DNA of 64,000 nucleotides. Origin: Pararhodobacter sp. CCB-MM2 (GTDB lineage: Bacteria > Pseudomonadota > Alphaproteobacteria > Rhodobacterales > Rhodobacteraceae). Under the pieces are notes generated by a model. That model saw only the letters and a list, made by a program, of their open reading frames with translations, searched no databases and was not told the DNA's origin. The position numbers were made by a program, and so were the translations under genes. Every line of letters begins with the position of its first letter. Position 1 is the stretch's first letter. Below are positions 1 to 8,917 of this stretch, piece by piece. Where the stretch lies: NCBI RefSeq assembly GCF_001691415.1, contig NZ_LRRR01000026.1, positions 1 through 64,000 on the forward strand, read 5' to 3'.

Positions 1-120
1 AAAGAGGCAGGCCTTATCCACCGATCGCAAGGGCCGTCATGGCGGGCGCGGCCGAGGCGCGCGGGATGGGTGGGCGGGAGCGTGCCTCGGCCGCGCGTTT
101 TCCACCCTGCGCAACGAAGA

Positions 121-154
121 CCCCCCGCGCCATCACTGGCACGGGGGGCTTTTC
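121..154. terminator. Intrinsic terminator next to tig
   Basis: A CCCCCCG / CGGGGGG stem with a 14-base loop is followed by TTTTCTTG on the plus strand and by TCTTCGTT on the minus strand. It lies just downstream of the tig stop codon, so it probably ends tig and may act in both directions. Bases 1-120 hold no gene that I can recognise. Confidence 0.65.
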
Positions 155-175
155 TTGTCGCAGAAGTCGGTTGGA

Positions 176-1507
176 TCAGACTTCGGCTTCCAGCGCGTCC
201 AGCGCGGCCTTCAGGTCGTCTTTCGAGACGTCCTTCTCGGTCACGGTGGCCTTGCCGAGGATCATGTCGACGACCTTGTCCTCGAACAGCGGGGCGCGGA
301 GCTGCTGCTGCATCTGGGCGTTTTTCTGCACGAATTCGAAGAACTCACGCTCCTGGCCCGGATACTGACGCGCTTGCTGCAGGATCGCTTGGGTCATCTC
401 GGCGTCCGAGACGGTGACCTCGGCCTTGCGGCCCACTTCGGCCAGCAGGAGACCCAGCTTCACGCGGCGCACGGCCAGCTTGCGATGCTCGTCCGAGATC
501 TCGATCTCGCCGTGGTTGTGATCGTGCACTTCCGGGTGCTCGTCGTGCCACAGCTGGTGAGCGATCTGCGAGGCTTCGGCTTCGACCAGACCTTCCGGCA
601 GCTCGAACGACACGTCAGCGTCCAGCTTGTCCAGCAGGGCGCGCTTGACGACCGCGCGCGACGCCTGAGCGTATTCGCCTTCCAGACCCTCACGGATCTG
701 ACCTTTCAGCGCGTCGAGCGACTCGGCGCCGAATTTCGAGGCCAGCTCGTCGTTCAGCTCGGCGGCTTCCGGCGCTTTCACACCCTTCACCACGCATTCG
801 AACACGGCTTCCTTGCCGGCCAGATGGGCGGCGCCGTAGTTCTCGGGGAAGGTGACGGTGACGTCTTTGCTGTCGCCGGCTTTCACGCCCACGAGCTGCT
901 CTTCGAAGCCGGGGATGAACTGACCCGAGCCCAGCACCAGCGGGTAATCGGTGGCAGCGCCGCCTTCAAAGGCCTCGCCGTCGACGCGACCGGTGAAGTC
1001 GAACACGACCTGATCGCCGTCCTCGGCCGCACCGTCCTTGTCGCCGAACGACTGCGCCTGCTTGGCGAGGTTCTCGAGAGCCTCGTCAACGGCGGCGTCC
1101 TCGGCCTTCACGACCAGACGCTCCAGCGCGATGCCCGAGAAGTCGGGATCAGCGATTTCCGGCAGGGCTTCGTAGGAGAGGTTGACGATCACGTCGTCGC
1201 CCTCTTTCCAGGTCTCGCCGTCCTGCATCTCGACCTTCGGCTGCATCGCCGGGCGGGCGCCGGTTTCGTCGAAATGGGCCTGCATGGCGCCGTCGACGGC
1301 TTCCTGCATCGCTTCGCCCAGAACGCGCGGGCCGAACTGCTTCTTCAGCATGGCCATCGGCACCTTGCCCTTGCGGAAGCCCTTGAGCTCAACCTCGGGC
1401 TGCGCTTCGCGCAGTTTCGCGTCCACCTTCTCGGCCAGCTCGGCGGCCGTGACGGTGATCGTGTAGCCACGCTTCAGGCCGTCGTTCAGGGTTTCGGTGA
1501 CTTGCAT
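176..1507 (-). CDS. tig: Trigger factor
   Basis: This is the ribosome-bound chaperone and peptidyl-prolyl isomerase that meets nascent chains at the exit tunnel. The 443-residue length is normal for the family. The N-terminal ribosome-docking domain carries the signature GFRKGKVP near residues 43-50, an FKBP-type PPIase domain lies at about 160-245 and the helical chaperone arms follow. The ATG has a GAGG/AAGG Shine-Dalgarno region just upstream. It is transcribed away from the hydrolase gene upstream, separated by 97 bases that contain a perfect 9-bp hairpin, and it ends at a G/C-rich terminator. Confidence 0.97.
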   Translation of the reverse strand: MQVTETLNDGLKRGYTITVTAAELAEKVDAKLREAQPEVELKGFRKGKVPMAMLKKQFGPRVLGEAMQEAVDGAMQAHFDETGARPAMQPKVEMQDGETWKEGDDVIVNLSYEALPEIADPDFSGIALERLVVKAEDAAVDEALENLAKQAQSFGDKDGAAEDGDQVVFDFTGRVDGEAFEGGAATDYPLVLGSGQFIPGFEEQLVGVKAGDSKDVTVTFPENYGAAHLAGKEAVFECVVKGVKAPEAAELNDELASKFGAESLDALKGQIREGLEGEYAQASRAVVKRALLDKLDADVSFELPEGLVEAEASQIAHQLWHDEHPEVHDHNHGEIEISDEHRKLAVRRVKLGLLLAEVGRKAEVTVSDAEMTQAILQQARQYPGQEREFFEFVQKNAQMQQQLRAPLFEDKVVDMILGKATVTEKDVSKDDLKAALDALEAEV

Positions 1508-1528
1508 CCTTGTCCTCGCATATGCTGA

Positions 1529-1550
1529 CAGGCCGCCCGGTGGCGGCCTG
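1529..1550 (-). terminator. Hairpin between hydrolase gene and tig
   Basis: CAGGCCGCC and GGCGGCCTG form a perfect 9-bp stem around CGGT. There is no clear T-tract on either strand. It could end the hydrolase transcript or be a structured part of the tig leader. Confidence 0.35.
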
Positions 1551-1604
1551 AAGAAATCAGCGTCTTCCTAGAGTGCGCGACGGGGCGGATCAACCCTGAA
1601 TCCG

Positions 1605-2678
1605 TCACGCGCCACGCGCGCCCCCCGTGACGCCCTGCAGGAAGGTCAGGATCCTCTCGGCCATATCGGCGTGCAGCTGCGCGCGCGTGCGCTCGCCCCC
1701 TGCCCCGTCGGCGCAGAGCGGATCAGCCTCACCTTCATCCGCAAGGATCTGCGCGCCAGCGGCTTTGCATTCAGCCAAGAAGGAGAAATGCAGCGCGCCG
1801 GGCACCAGATGGTACTCCGCCCGCGCGATGGTTTCGGCCACGGTGCGGGCATGGACCGGCGCGGGCACCTCGGCTTCAGCGCCTAGATTGAGCACCAACA
1901 TCGGGATGTCGATCGCAGCGAGGCTCTCCTCAGTCAGGGTCTCGACGATGCCCGGATCGACGACCACCGCGAAGCTGATACGGGGATCGCGCAGGTCTTG
2001 GCCGGCCGGTTGCAGGTCCATCCGGTGCAGATCCACCCCGAAGCGGGCGAAGAAGTCACAATCGGACATGCCGCGCCCGCCCTGATCGCAGAAGGCCGCC
2101 AAGCGGTCGGGGTCCACCCGCGCACCGGAGACCGCAAGCGCCGTGTAGCCGCCCGCCGAGAAGCCGAGGACCCCGATCCGCGTCGGGTCGATGAAGGGAT
2201 AGGCCTCGGGGTTGGCGGTGATCTCGTCCAGCACCGCGCTCAGGTCCTGCGGACGTTCCCAGATGCGCACGGCGGCCTCGGCCGAGGCATTGCGCGAGGT
2301 GCTGCCCGGATGGTTCGGCAGGGCGACGACATAGCCCGCCTCGGCCAGCTGCGCGGCGATCCAGCCGAATTGCCCGGCATTGCCCCCGGCCCCGTGCGAG
2401 ATCAGGATCAGCGGGTGCCGCCCCTCGGCCATCGGCGCATCGCGGCCCGCCGGTGTGCCGTAGAAGACGCCGTTGCCGCCCACCGTGACCGCCCTGCCGC
2501 CCGGCTGCGCGGGATACCACAGGTGCAGATCGAGCGAAGTTTGCCGCAAAGGCGCCGGAACTTCGGTGTAGGTGATGCCGACGGTACCGGCATAGGGCTC
2601 GCGGAGCAGCTCGGTGCCGGCCCAAGCGAGGCCTCCAAGGCAGAGGGCGGCGGCAGTGAGGGGGATGAGCTTGCGCAT
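1605..2678 (-). CDS. Exported alpha/beta hydrolase (dienelactone hydrolase-like)
   Basis: A 357-residue serine hydrolase of the alpha/beta fold. The chosen ATG follows a GGAG box at 7 bases and opens a clear signal peptide (MRKLIPLTAAALCLGGLAWAG), so the enzyme is probably periplasmic. The nucleophile elbow reads GFSAGG near the middle, an oxyanion-type HGAGG lies upstream, and a His sits in the C-terminal GALHFSF stretch. It resembles platelet-activating-factor acetylhydrolase/chlorophyllase-type esterases; the substrate is unknown. The neighbouring AraC-type membrane regulator is divergent (135 bases between starts), which suggests it controls this gene. Confidence 0.8.
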   Translation of the reverse strand: MRKLIPLTAAALCLGGLAWAGTELLREPYAGTVGITYTEVPAPLRQTSLDLHLWYPAQPGGRAVTVGGNGVFYGTPAGRDAPMAEGRHPLILISHGAGGNAGQFGWIAAQLAEAGYVVALPNHPGSTSRNASAEAAVRIWERPQDLSAVLDEITANPEAYPFIDPTRIGVLGFSAGGYTALAVSGARVDPDRLAAFCDQGGRGMSDCDFFARFGVDLHRMDLQPAGQDLRDPRISFAVVVDPGIVETLTEESLAAIDIPMLVLNLGAEAEVPAPVHARTVAETIARAEYHLVPGALHFSFLAECKAAGAQILADEGEADPLCADGAGGERTRAQLHADMAERILTFLQGVTGGARGA

Positions 2679-2813
2679 CGTGGTTCTCCGTGGATCGTTG
2701 ATGCGATTGTCCTGCCCGACGCGACCCTTCATGGCGTCCCAGATCACGTTCTAGGTCGTCCCGGATCGCGATCCGGGTTACGACCAAGGCGTTGATCCCC
2801 TTGGAATTGCCCA

Positions 2814-3836
2814 ATGCTGCTTGTCCCCGTCACCCTGTTCGCCAGTGCCGCCCTCGCCATCATCCTTGGATACCTGCTGGCCAACCGGGATCTGCGCGTC
2901 ACCGCCAACCGGATCTTCATCGCCTTGGTCACCCTGTACCTGCTGCAAAGCCTGCTGGTGTCGTTGCGGTGGGGCTATGAGTGGACGGCGCTGCGCCTGC
3001 CGATGGGATTGGTCGCCGCGCTGATCCCGTCGTGTACATGGCTGGCATTTCGGGCGCTGACCGGGCTGTCGCGACAAGTGATCGGCATGGCCTTGATCCC
3101 GGCCCTCGGGGGCTGGGCCGCGCTGGTGGTGGCGCCGGATCTCGCCGACCTTTTCATTCCGCTGGTCTATCTCGGGTTCGGGCTGCTGATTCTGCTGCAA
3201 GTGCTGCGCGAGAACGAGCCGCCGGCGCTGACACCTCTGGGCAATGCCCGTCAGACCCGTCTCGCCATGGGGGTGATCGGCGGCACCTTGGTCACCTCGG
3301 CCATGACCGATGGTTTCATCCTTTACGATTTCATCCGAACAGGAGGCCAAAGCGTCGGACAGGCCGTGTCCATCGTGCAGACCGGCTTCATCCTACTGGT
3401 CGGCGTCGCCGCGCTTTTCGGGCGTTCAAGCCCGGAGGCCGACGCGCCGACGATAGAAGACCCGGCCCCGATGCCTGACGCACAGCCCGACGACGCCGAG
3501 ATGCAGGCGTTGCTCACCCGCCTTGAGGCGCTGTTCACAGAAGGCGGATTGCACCGCGATGAGGACCTCAGCCTGCGCAAACTTGCGCGACGGTTGGGTG
3601 TTCCGGATAGGCGGGTCTCCGAGAGTGTGAACCGGCTTCGCGGGCAGAACCTGTCGCAATTCGTCAATGATTTCCGCATCAAGGACGCGTGTCAGCTGCT
3701 GCGCTACTCGGATCAAAGCGTCCTGCAAATCGCGCTGACGGTGGGGTTTGCCTCGAAGTCTAACTTCAACCGCGAATTCGCGCGGGTGACCGGACAAAGC
3801 CCGACGGCATGGCGCAAGGCGTCAGCCACCGCTTGA
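2814..3836 (+). CDS. 7TM-AraC family transcriptional regulator
   Basis: The first 210 residues are strongly hydrophobic with about seven predicted membrane segments (starting around residues 3, 34, 62, 92, 118, 150 and 185). A short charged linker leads to a C-terminal AraC-type double helix-turn-helix at about 240-338 (the LRKLARRLGVPDRRVS and VLQIALTVGFASKSNFNREF regions). Such proteins are thought to sense a membrane or periplasmic signal and bind DNA from the membrane. It is divergent from the exported hydrolase and is its most likely regulator. It is convergent with tRNA-Leu. Confidence 0.75.
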   Translation: MLLVPVTLFASAALAIILGYLLANRDLRVTANRIFIALVTLYLLQSLLVSLRWGYEWTALRLPMGLVAALIPSCTWLAFRALTGLSRQVIGMALIPALGGWAALVVAPDLADLFIPLVYLGFGLLILLQVLRENEPPALTPLGNARQTRLAMGVIGGTLVTSAMTDGFILYDFIRTGGQSVGQAVSIVQTGFILLVGVAALFGRSSPEADAPTIEDPAPMPDAQPDDAEMQALLTRLEALFTEGGLHRDEDLSLRKLARRLGVPDRRVSESVNRLRGQNLSQFVNDFRIKDACQLLRYSDQSVLQIALTVGFASKSNFNREFARVTGQSPTAWRKASATA

Positions 3837-3853
3837 GGTCAGAAAGGAGGGGA

Positions 3854-3937
3854 TGGTGCGGGTGAAGGGACTCGAACCCCCACGCCAAAGGCGCCAGAAC
3901 CTAAATCTGGTGCGTCTACCAATTCCGCCACACCCGC
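3854..3937 (-). tRNA. tRNA-Leu (anticodon UAG)
   Basis: On the minus strand the sequence folds as a type II tRNA: a 7-bp GCGGGTG/CACCCGC acceptor stem, an anticodon stem CCAGA/TCTGG around TTTAGGT (anticodon TAG, reading CUN codons), a variable arm, and the T-arm sequence GGTTCGAGTCC. The CCA end is encoded (bases 3854-3856). Confidence 0.97.
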
Positions 3938-4177
3938 ATCAGCTGCCCAAATATCCGGCTTCTTCGGACTGCACAAGACAACCTTAACGCTTAATCGCTA
4001 GACCTTCCCGCGCGCGCCCGGAAGGATGGTCGTAGGGAATCACCCTTCGCCCCGTCGGTCCGGGCCATAAGCCCCGAAATCGCGCGACGATTGCCACATT
4101 CCCGTCAAGTTTGTCGCCAAGCTGGAAACAGTACGCCGTTACGATCACCGCCCTCACGTTCGACAGAGGTTCTCGCC

Positions 4178-4690
4178 ATGCTGCACCAGCTCGTTCCCCA
4201 GCTCGCTCCCCTGCCCCGCGTCACGCGACGTTCGCGGCCGACCGGCCTGACCGAAGGCACGATGGTGATGACCTCCGAGGGGGCGATCCCGGTGGAGTTC
4301 CTGCTCAGCGGCGACAAGATCCTGACCCGCAACGGCCTGATCGAATTGCGCGGCACCTCGGTGTTGCAGGCGCTGGAGATGGATGTGGTCGTCATCGACC
4401 CTGAGGCCGCCTGCCAAACCGATCCGCTGGCGGACACGATGGTTCTGCCGGCCAGCCAGCAAGTGCTGGTGCGCGACTGGCGGGCGATGATCCTGCATGG
4501 ACAGGAAGAGATGCTGACGCCGGTGTCCTCGCTGGTCGATGACATCACCATCCGGCGTGAGACCCGGAAAAGCCTGCGCCTGTTCCGCCTGCATTTCGAT
4601 GCGCCGCAGGTGATCAAAGCCGGCGGGCTGGAACTGGCCAGCGCCCGCAGCCGCGCCCCTCTGCCGACCGCCCGTACCTTCCTGCACTGA
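4178..4690 (+). CDS. Solitary Hint-domain protein lacking the nucleophilic Cys
   Basis: A 170-residue protein made almost entirely of a Hedgehog/intein (Hint) fold. The start of the domain reads GLTEGTMVMTSEGAIPVEFL, which aligns with the usual C-F-x-x-G-T-x-I-x-T-x-x-G-x-x-P-V-E-x-L, but the first-position Cys is replaced by Gly. The ATG at 4178 has an AGAGG box 8 bases upstream; an upstream in-frame start is less likely. Without the Cys it should not splice or cleave, so the domain may serve as a structural or binding module. It is flanked by tRNA-Leu and the convergent NAD(P)HX repair gene. Its role is unknown. Confidence 0.7.
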   Translation: MLHQLVPQLAPLPRVTRRSRPTGLTEGTMVMTSEGAIPVEFLLSGDKILTRNGLIELRGTSVLQALEMDVVVIDPEAACQTDPLADTMVLPASQQVLVRDWRAMILHGQEEMLTPVSSLVDDITIRRETRKSLRLFRLHFDAPQVIKAGGLELASARSRAPLPTARTFLH

Positions 4691-4694
4691 CCTC

Positions 4695-6227
4695 TTAGCC
4701 CAGCAAACGGCGCAGTACGCCCGGCAAGGCCTCGGGCAGGTCTTCGGCGATGAGGCCGGGACCGACCTCCCGCGCACAGTCGACATGCAGCCATGCGCCC
4801 GCGCAGGCGGCATCAAAGGCTGGCACGCCGCGCGCCAGCAACCCACAGATCATCCCCGCCAGAACGTCGCCCGCGCCCGCCGTCGCCAACCACGGCGCCG
4901 GGCGCTCATATGCCGCCGCGTGCAGGGCCACCCGTCCGTCCGGCGCTGCAATCACCGTGTCCCGGCCCTTCAGCAGCACCACGCACCCGGCCCGCGCTGC
5001 CGCCGCCTGCGCAGCGTCGATGCGTGAAAAGAACGGGGCCTCCTTTGCCGCCATCCGCTCCGACAGATCGGGAAACAATCGGCGGAACTCGCCGTCATGA
5101 GGGGTCAGCACACAGCCCGGCGTCAGCGCGGTGAACAGCGCGTCCGGCACCTCGGCAAAGGCGCTCAAGGCATCTGCGTCCAGCAGGCAGGGCCGGCCCG
5201 AGGCCAGCGCCTCCGTCACCAACGTCGGTGCGCGGTCGAGGCCCAGCCCCGGCCCAAGGCACAGCGCCGAGAAGCGCGCATCCGCCAGAAGTTCCGCCAA
5301 GGCGGGAGCATCACCGACGCGGCGCAACATGACGGCATCGAGGCGCGCGGCATTCTCTTGCAGCGCCGCAGGCGGCACCCCCAAGGTCACCAGCCCCGCA
5401 CCGATCCGCAACGCGGCCCGTGCCGCCATCCGGGCCGCGCCCCCGCGTCCGGCACCGCCAGCCAACACGAGCGCATGGCCGTGGTCGTACTTATGGCCGC
5501 CCCCTTTGCGCAAAAGCGCCGGATCGGGTGCCGCAACCATAGGCACCGCCCCCTCGTTAACGGGGGGCAGGCCGATGTCGTACACCGTCAGGGCGCCACA
5601 AAAATCGGGTCCCTTCGACAGGAAATGTCCGGGCTTTGCACAATGAAACGCCACACAGAGGTCGGCGGGTACAATCGGCCCGCGGTCCTCGCCTGTATCC
5701 GCACAGAGGCCCGAGGGCACATCCACAGCCACCACCGGCACCCCGCGCCAAGGTCCCTCGCAGGCCTCGGCCAGCTCGTAGAGGGCCCAGGCGATCGGGC
5801 CTGTGACTTCACGGGTCAGCCCGGTCCCCAGCAAGGCGTCGACGATCAGCGCCGGCGGCTCGCCCCGCAGTAAATCGTAAAGCGCCGAGAGCCAGGAGAC
5901 CTCTCCCATCTCGCGCCATTTGTTCTGCATTTCCAAGGCATCAGGCGGAAATCTGGGGCTCTCGGCATGAAGCAGGACACGTGGAGAAAAGCCCTGCTCG
6001 GCCAGCAGCCGGGCAATCACGAACCCGTCGCCACCGTTGTTTCCCGGCCCGCACAAGACCAGCGCCACGGCCCCCGCCGGCGCCTCGACCAAGGCCGGCC
6101 AATGGCGCAGCGTGGCCTCCACCACGCCCTGCCCGGCGCGCTCCATCAAGGTCGATCCGGTGACGGCGCCCGACTCAATCGCCCGACGCTCGATGCTGCG
6201 CATTTGAGCAGATGTCACCAAATCCAT
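4695..6227 (-). CDS. nnr: Bifunctional NAD(P)HX epimerase/dehydratase
   Basis: Repairs hydrated NADH and NADPH. The N-terminal YjeF_N half (residues 1-210) carries CGPGNNGGDGFVIARLL and epimerises R-NAD(P)HX. The C-terminal ribokinase-like half carries ATAGAGDVLAGM near residue 455 and dehydrates S-NAD(P)HX using ADP or ATP. At 510 residues it matches the fused bacterial form. The start MDLVTSAQMR fits the usual N-terminus; no strong ribosome binding site is seen. It is divergent from glnB and converges with the Hint gene. Confidence 0.92.
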   Translation of the reverse strand: MDLVTSAQMRSIERRAIESGAVTGSTLMERAGQGVVEATLRHWPALVEAPAGAVALVLCGPGNNGGDGFVIARLLAEQGFSPRVLLHAESPRFPPDALEMQNKWREMGEVSWLSALYDLLRGEPPALIVDALLGTGLTREVTGPIAWALYELAEACEGPWRGVPVVAVDVPSGLCADTGEDRGPIVPADLCVAFHCAKPGHFLSKGPDFCGALTVYDIGLPPVNEGAVPMVAAPDPALLRKGGGHKYDHGHALVLAGGAGRGGAARMAARAALRIGAGLVTLGVPPAALQENAARLDAVMLRRVGDAPALAELLADARFSALCLGPGLGLDRAPTLVTEALASGRPCLLDADALSAFAEVPDALFTALTPGCVLTPHDGEFRRLFPDLSERMAAKEAPFFSRIDAAQAAAARAGCVVLLKGRDTVIAAPDGRVALHAAAYERPAPWLATAGAGDVLAGMICGLLARGVPAFDAACAGAWLHVDCAREVGPGLIAEDLPEALPGVLRRLLG

Positions 6228-6274
6228 CACTTCACCCGACAGCCGTTCTAGAATCGCCCAAACACCGCGCCACT

Positions 6275-6291
6275 TGCACATTATTTGTGCG
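6275..6291 (+). promoter_or_regulatory. Probable NtrC binding site upstream of glnB
   Basis: TGCAC-ATTATTT-GTGCG matches the enterobacterial NtrC dyad TGCAC-N7-GTGCA at nine of ten positions. It lies about 160 bases upstream of glnB and 48 bases upstream of the divergent nnr gene. No convincing -24/-12 sigma54 promoter follows, which agrees with the sigma70-type NtrC activation known from Rhodobacter capsulatus. Confidence 0.55.
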
Positions 6292-6438
6292 GCCTGTAGC
6301 AAATCCCTGCGCCAATATCGGGAATTGCAGCCTGCGACAGGCTAGCGGATTGTGGCATGCTTGGGAAAGTGGTCAGTGGGGTCGAGCCCGAGAACGGGGA
6401 CCCATCAAGGGGCCACCGAAACCGGACGGGGGAGCCGT

Positions 6439-6777
6439 ATGAAGAAGATCGAAGCCATCATCAAACCCTTCAAGCTGGATGAAGTGAAGGAAGCCCTTCA
6501 GGAAATCGGCATCCAGGGTCTTTCGGTGATCGAAGTGAAGGGCTTTGGCCGTCAGAAAGGTCATACGGAGCTGTACCGCGGCGCAGAATACGTCGTGGAC
6601 TTCCTTCCCAAGGTCAAGATCGAGGTGGTGCTGACCGACGACATGGTCGAGCCCGCCATCGAGGCGATCATCTCTGCCGCACGCACCGACAAGATCGGTG
6701 ACGGCAAGATCTTCGTCTCGCCCGTCGAACAGGTGATCCGCATCCGCACCGGCGAGACCGGTGAGGACGCCGTGTGA
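6439..6777 (+). CDS. glnB: Nitrogen regulatory protein P-II
   Basis: A 112-residue PII protein that senses 2-oxoglutarate and ATP/ADP and signals nitrogen status to glutamine synthetase adenylylation and NtrB/NtrC. The T-loop is intact with the uridylylation residue Tyr51 in the motif YRGAEYVVDF. The C-terminus GKIFVSPVEQVIRIRTGE is typical. A GGGGGAG box precedes the ATG. It lies 34 bases upstream of glnA in the usual alphaproteobacterial glnB-glnA operon. Confidence 0.98.
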   Translation: MKKIEAIIKPFKLDEVKEALQEIGIQGLSVIEVKGFGRQKGHTELYRGAEYVVDFLPKVKIEVVLTDDMVEPAIEAIISAARTDKIGDGKIFVSPVEQVIRIRTGETGEDAV

Positions 6778-6811
6778 TCTGCGAACTCTCTCACTAACTA
6801 GGGGAAAAAGT

Positions 6812-8218
6812 ATGAGCGTTGAATCGGTTCTCAAACTGATTGCCGACGAACAGGTCGAATATGTGGACATTCGTTTCACCGACCCGAAAGGCAAGCTGCA
6901 GCACGTCACGGTGATCGTTGACATCGTGGACGAGGACTTCCTGGAAGAAGGCTTCATGTTCGATGGCTCGTCCATCGCGGGCTGGAAGTCGATCGACCAG
7001 TCTGACATGAAACTGATGCCCGACCTCAGCAGCGTCTATGTCGACCCGTTCTACGCCGAGAAGACCATCGCGATCCATTGCGACGTGGTCGAGCCCGACA
7101 CCGGCGAAGCCTATGCCCGCTGCCCGCGTCAGACCGCCAAGAAGGCCGAAGCCTACCTGAAATCCTCGGGTATCGGCGACACCTTCTACGCCGGTCCGGA
7201 AGCTGAATTCTTCCTGTTCGACGACGTGCGCTACTCGGTCACCCCGGCGAAAGTCGGCTACCAGATCGACGCCGATGCGGCGGCCTGGAACACCGATGCG
7301 GAATTCGAAGGCGGCAACCTCGCCCACCGCGCCGGCCACAAGGGTGGCTACTTCCCGGTCAACCCGATCGACGAAGCCCAGGACATCCGCTCGGAAATGC
7401 TGTCGACCATGAAGTCGATCGGCATGAAGGTCGACAAGCACCACCACGAAGTCGCGACCTGCCAGCACGAGCTGGGCATGATCTTCGGTGGTCTGGTCGA
7501 GCAGGCCGACAACATCCAGAAGTACAAGTACATCATCCACAACGTCGCCGCCGCCTATGGCAAGACCGCGACGTTCATGCCGAAGCCCATGAAGGGCGAC
7601 AACGGCTCGGGTATGCACGTCAACATGTCGATCTGGAAAGACGGCAAGCCGCTCTTCGCGGGTGACCAGTATGCCGATCTGTCGATGGAAGCCCTGTACT
7701 TCATCGGCGGCATCCTGAAGCACGCCAAGGCGCTGAACGCCATCACCAACCCGTCGACCAACTCGTACAAGCGCCTGATCCCCGGCTTCGAAGCCCCGGT
7801 TCTGCGTGCGTACTCGGCTCGCAACCGCTCGGGCTGCGTCCGTATTCCGTGGACCGAATCGCCGAAAGCCAAGCGCGTCGAAGCCCGTTTCCCGGATCCC
7901 TCGGCGAACCCGTACCTGGCCTTCGCAGCTCTGCTGATGGCTGGCCTCGACGGCATCAAGAACAAGATCCACCCGGGCGAAGCCTCGGACAAGGACCTCT
8001 ACGACCTGCCGCCGGAAGAACTGGCCCAGATCCCGACCGTCTGCGGCTCGCTGCGCGAAGCCCTGGAGGAGCTGGAGAAGGACATGGACTTCCTGCTCGC
8101 CGGCGACGTGTTCACCAAGGACCAGCTGGAAGGCTACATCGCCCTCAAGTGGGACGAAGTCTACGCCTACGAGCACACCCCGCACCCGGTCGAGTACCAG
8201 ATGTACTACAGCTGCTGA
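6812..8218 (+). CDS. glnA: Glutamine synthetase type I
   Basis: Condenses ammonium and glutamate to glutamine with ATP. The 468 residues correspond to the GSI-beta dodecameric enzyme. The ATP-binding region KPMKGDNGSGMHVN and the adenylylation loop around DLYDLPPEE (the regulatory Tyr) are visible, so activity is expected to be controlled by GlnE and PII. The ATG at 6812 follows AGGGGAAAAAG. It is cotranscribed with glnB and followed by a strong terminator. Confidence 0.98.
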   Translation: MSVESVLKLIADEQVEYVDIRFTDPKGKLQHVTVIVDIVDEDFLEEGFMFDGSSIAGWKSIDQSDMKLMPDLSSVYVDPFYAEKTIAIHCDVVEPDTGEAYARCPRQTAKKAEAYLKSSGIGDTFYAGPEAEFFLFDDVRYSVTPAKVGYQIDADAAAWNTDAEFEGGNLAHRAGHKGGYFPVNPIDEAQDIRSEMLSTMKSIGMKVDKHHHEVATCQHELGMIFGGLVEQADNIQKYKYIIHNVAAAYGKTATFMPKPMKGDNGSGMHVNMSIWKDGKPLFAGDQYADLSMEALYFIGGILKHAKALNAITNPSTNSYKRLIPGFEAPVLRAYSARNRSGCVRIPWTESPKAKRVEARFPDPSANPYLAFAALLMAGLDGIKNKIHPGEASDKDLYDLPPEELAQIPTVCGSLREALEELEKDMDFLLAGDVFTKDQLEGYIALKWDEVYAYEHTPHPVEYQMYYSC

Positions 8219-8239
8219 TCCCTTTCGGATCACGGCATC

Positions 8240-8264
8240 AAGGGGCGCCTTCGGGCGCCCCTTT
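8240..8264 (+). terminator. glnBA terminator
   Basis: AGGGGCGCC-TTCG-GGCGCCCCT forms a 9-bp stem with a UUCG tetraloop and a CTTTC tail, 22 bases after the glnA stop codon. Confidence 0.85.
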
Positions 8265-8358
8265 CGCATGGCGCGGCCCCGCGGACCGGGGGCTGTGCAG
8301 CGCGCTCGGAAAGGCCTAGACTGGCGTCGTTTCCAGCCATTCCTTTGCCGAGCCCGCC

Positions 8359-8766
8359 ATGAGCCGCTACCACCCGATTGATGTCCGTCACCCCTCGAAC
8401 CGTGCGTATCGCAAGCGGAATTTCCTGCTGGACCCGCCCGCGCGCGATCTGGAAACGGCCCTGACCCCGGTCACCCAGCTGGACGGCGCCGAGACCAAGC
8501 CGCGCCCCGCGCGCACGGTGACGGCGCGCAGCGTCTCCTCCGGCACCACCAGCGCGCCCTGGGGCAAAAGCCAGCCGAGCACGCCCGCCGCCGTGGCCGA
8601 GGCCAACCTCAACAAGGGGCGTGGTCTGGCGAAGTTGCTGCGGTGGATCTTCTTCATCGGCCTGTTCCTCACGCTGTTTGGCCGAGAGCTTCAGGGCCCG
8701 CTCTACGATCTGTGGCGCACGATCCGCGCGGCGCTGTGGAACGCGGGCATCCCGATCCCGTTCTGA
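8359..8766 (+). CDS. Small membrane-anchored protein of unknown function
   Basis: A 135-residue protein I do not recognise. It starts with a basic, polar segment of about 90 residues rich in Pro, Ser and Thr, followed by one hydrophobic helix at about 93-106 (LLRWIFFIGLFLTLFG) and a short amphipathic tail. The base composition resembles that of its neighbours. It lies after the glnA terminator and has no strong Shine-Dalgarno, so expression is uncertain, but the hydrophobic helix and codon use support a real gene. Confidence 0.55.
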   Translation: MSRYHPIDVRHPSNRAYRKRNFLLDPPARDLETALTPVTQLDGAETKPRPARTVTARSVSSGTTSAPWGKSQPSTPAAVAEANLNKGRGLAKLLRWIFFIGLFLTLFGRELQGPLYDLWRTIRAALWNAGIPIPF

Positions 8767-8917
8767 GCCGGGAAACAGACGCCTTCTCAGAGGCTTGCAC
8801 TCATTCCGGTTTTCGAAAGTGTAAGAAATTGTAAGGACTTCGTTCGCGATCTGATCTTTGCATTCTGCTATTCTGTCCTTTCAAGCTCGGGGCTTGCCCG
8901 CGCGGAAAAGGAGAGTC

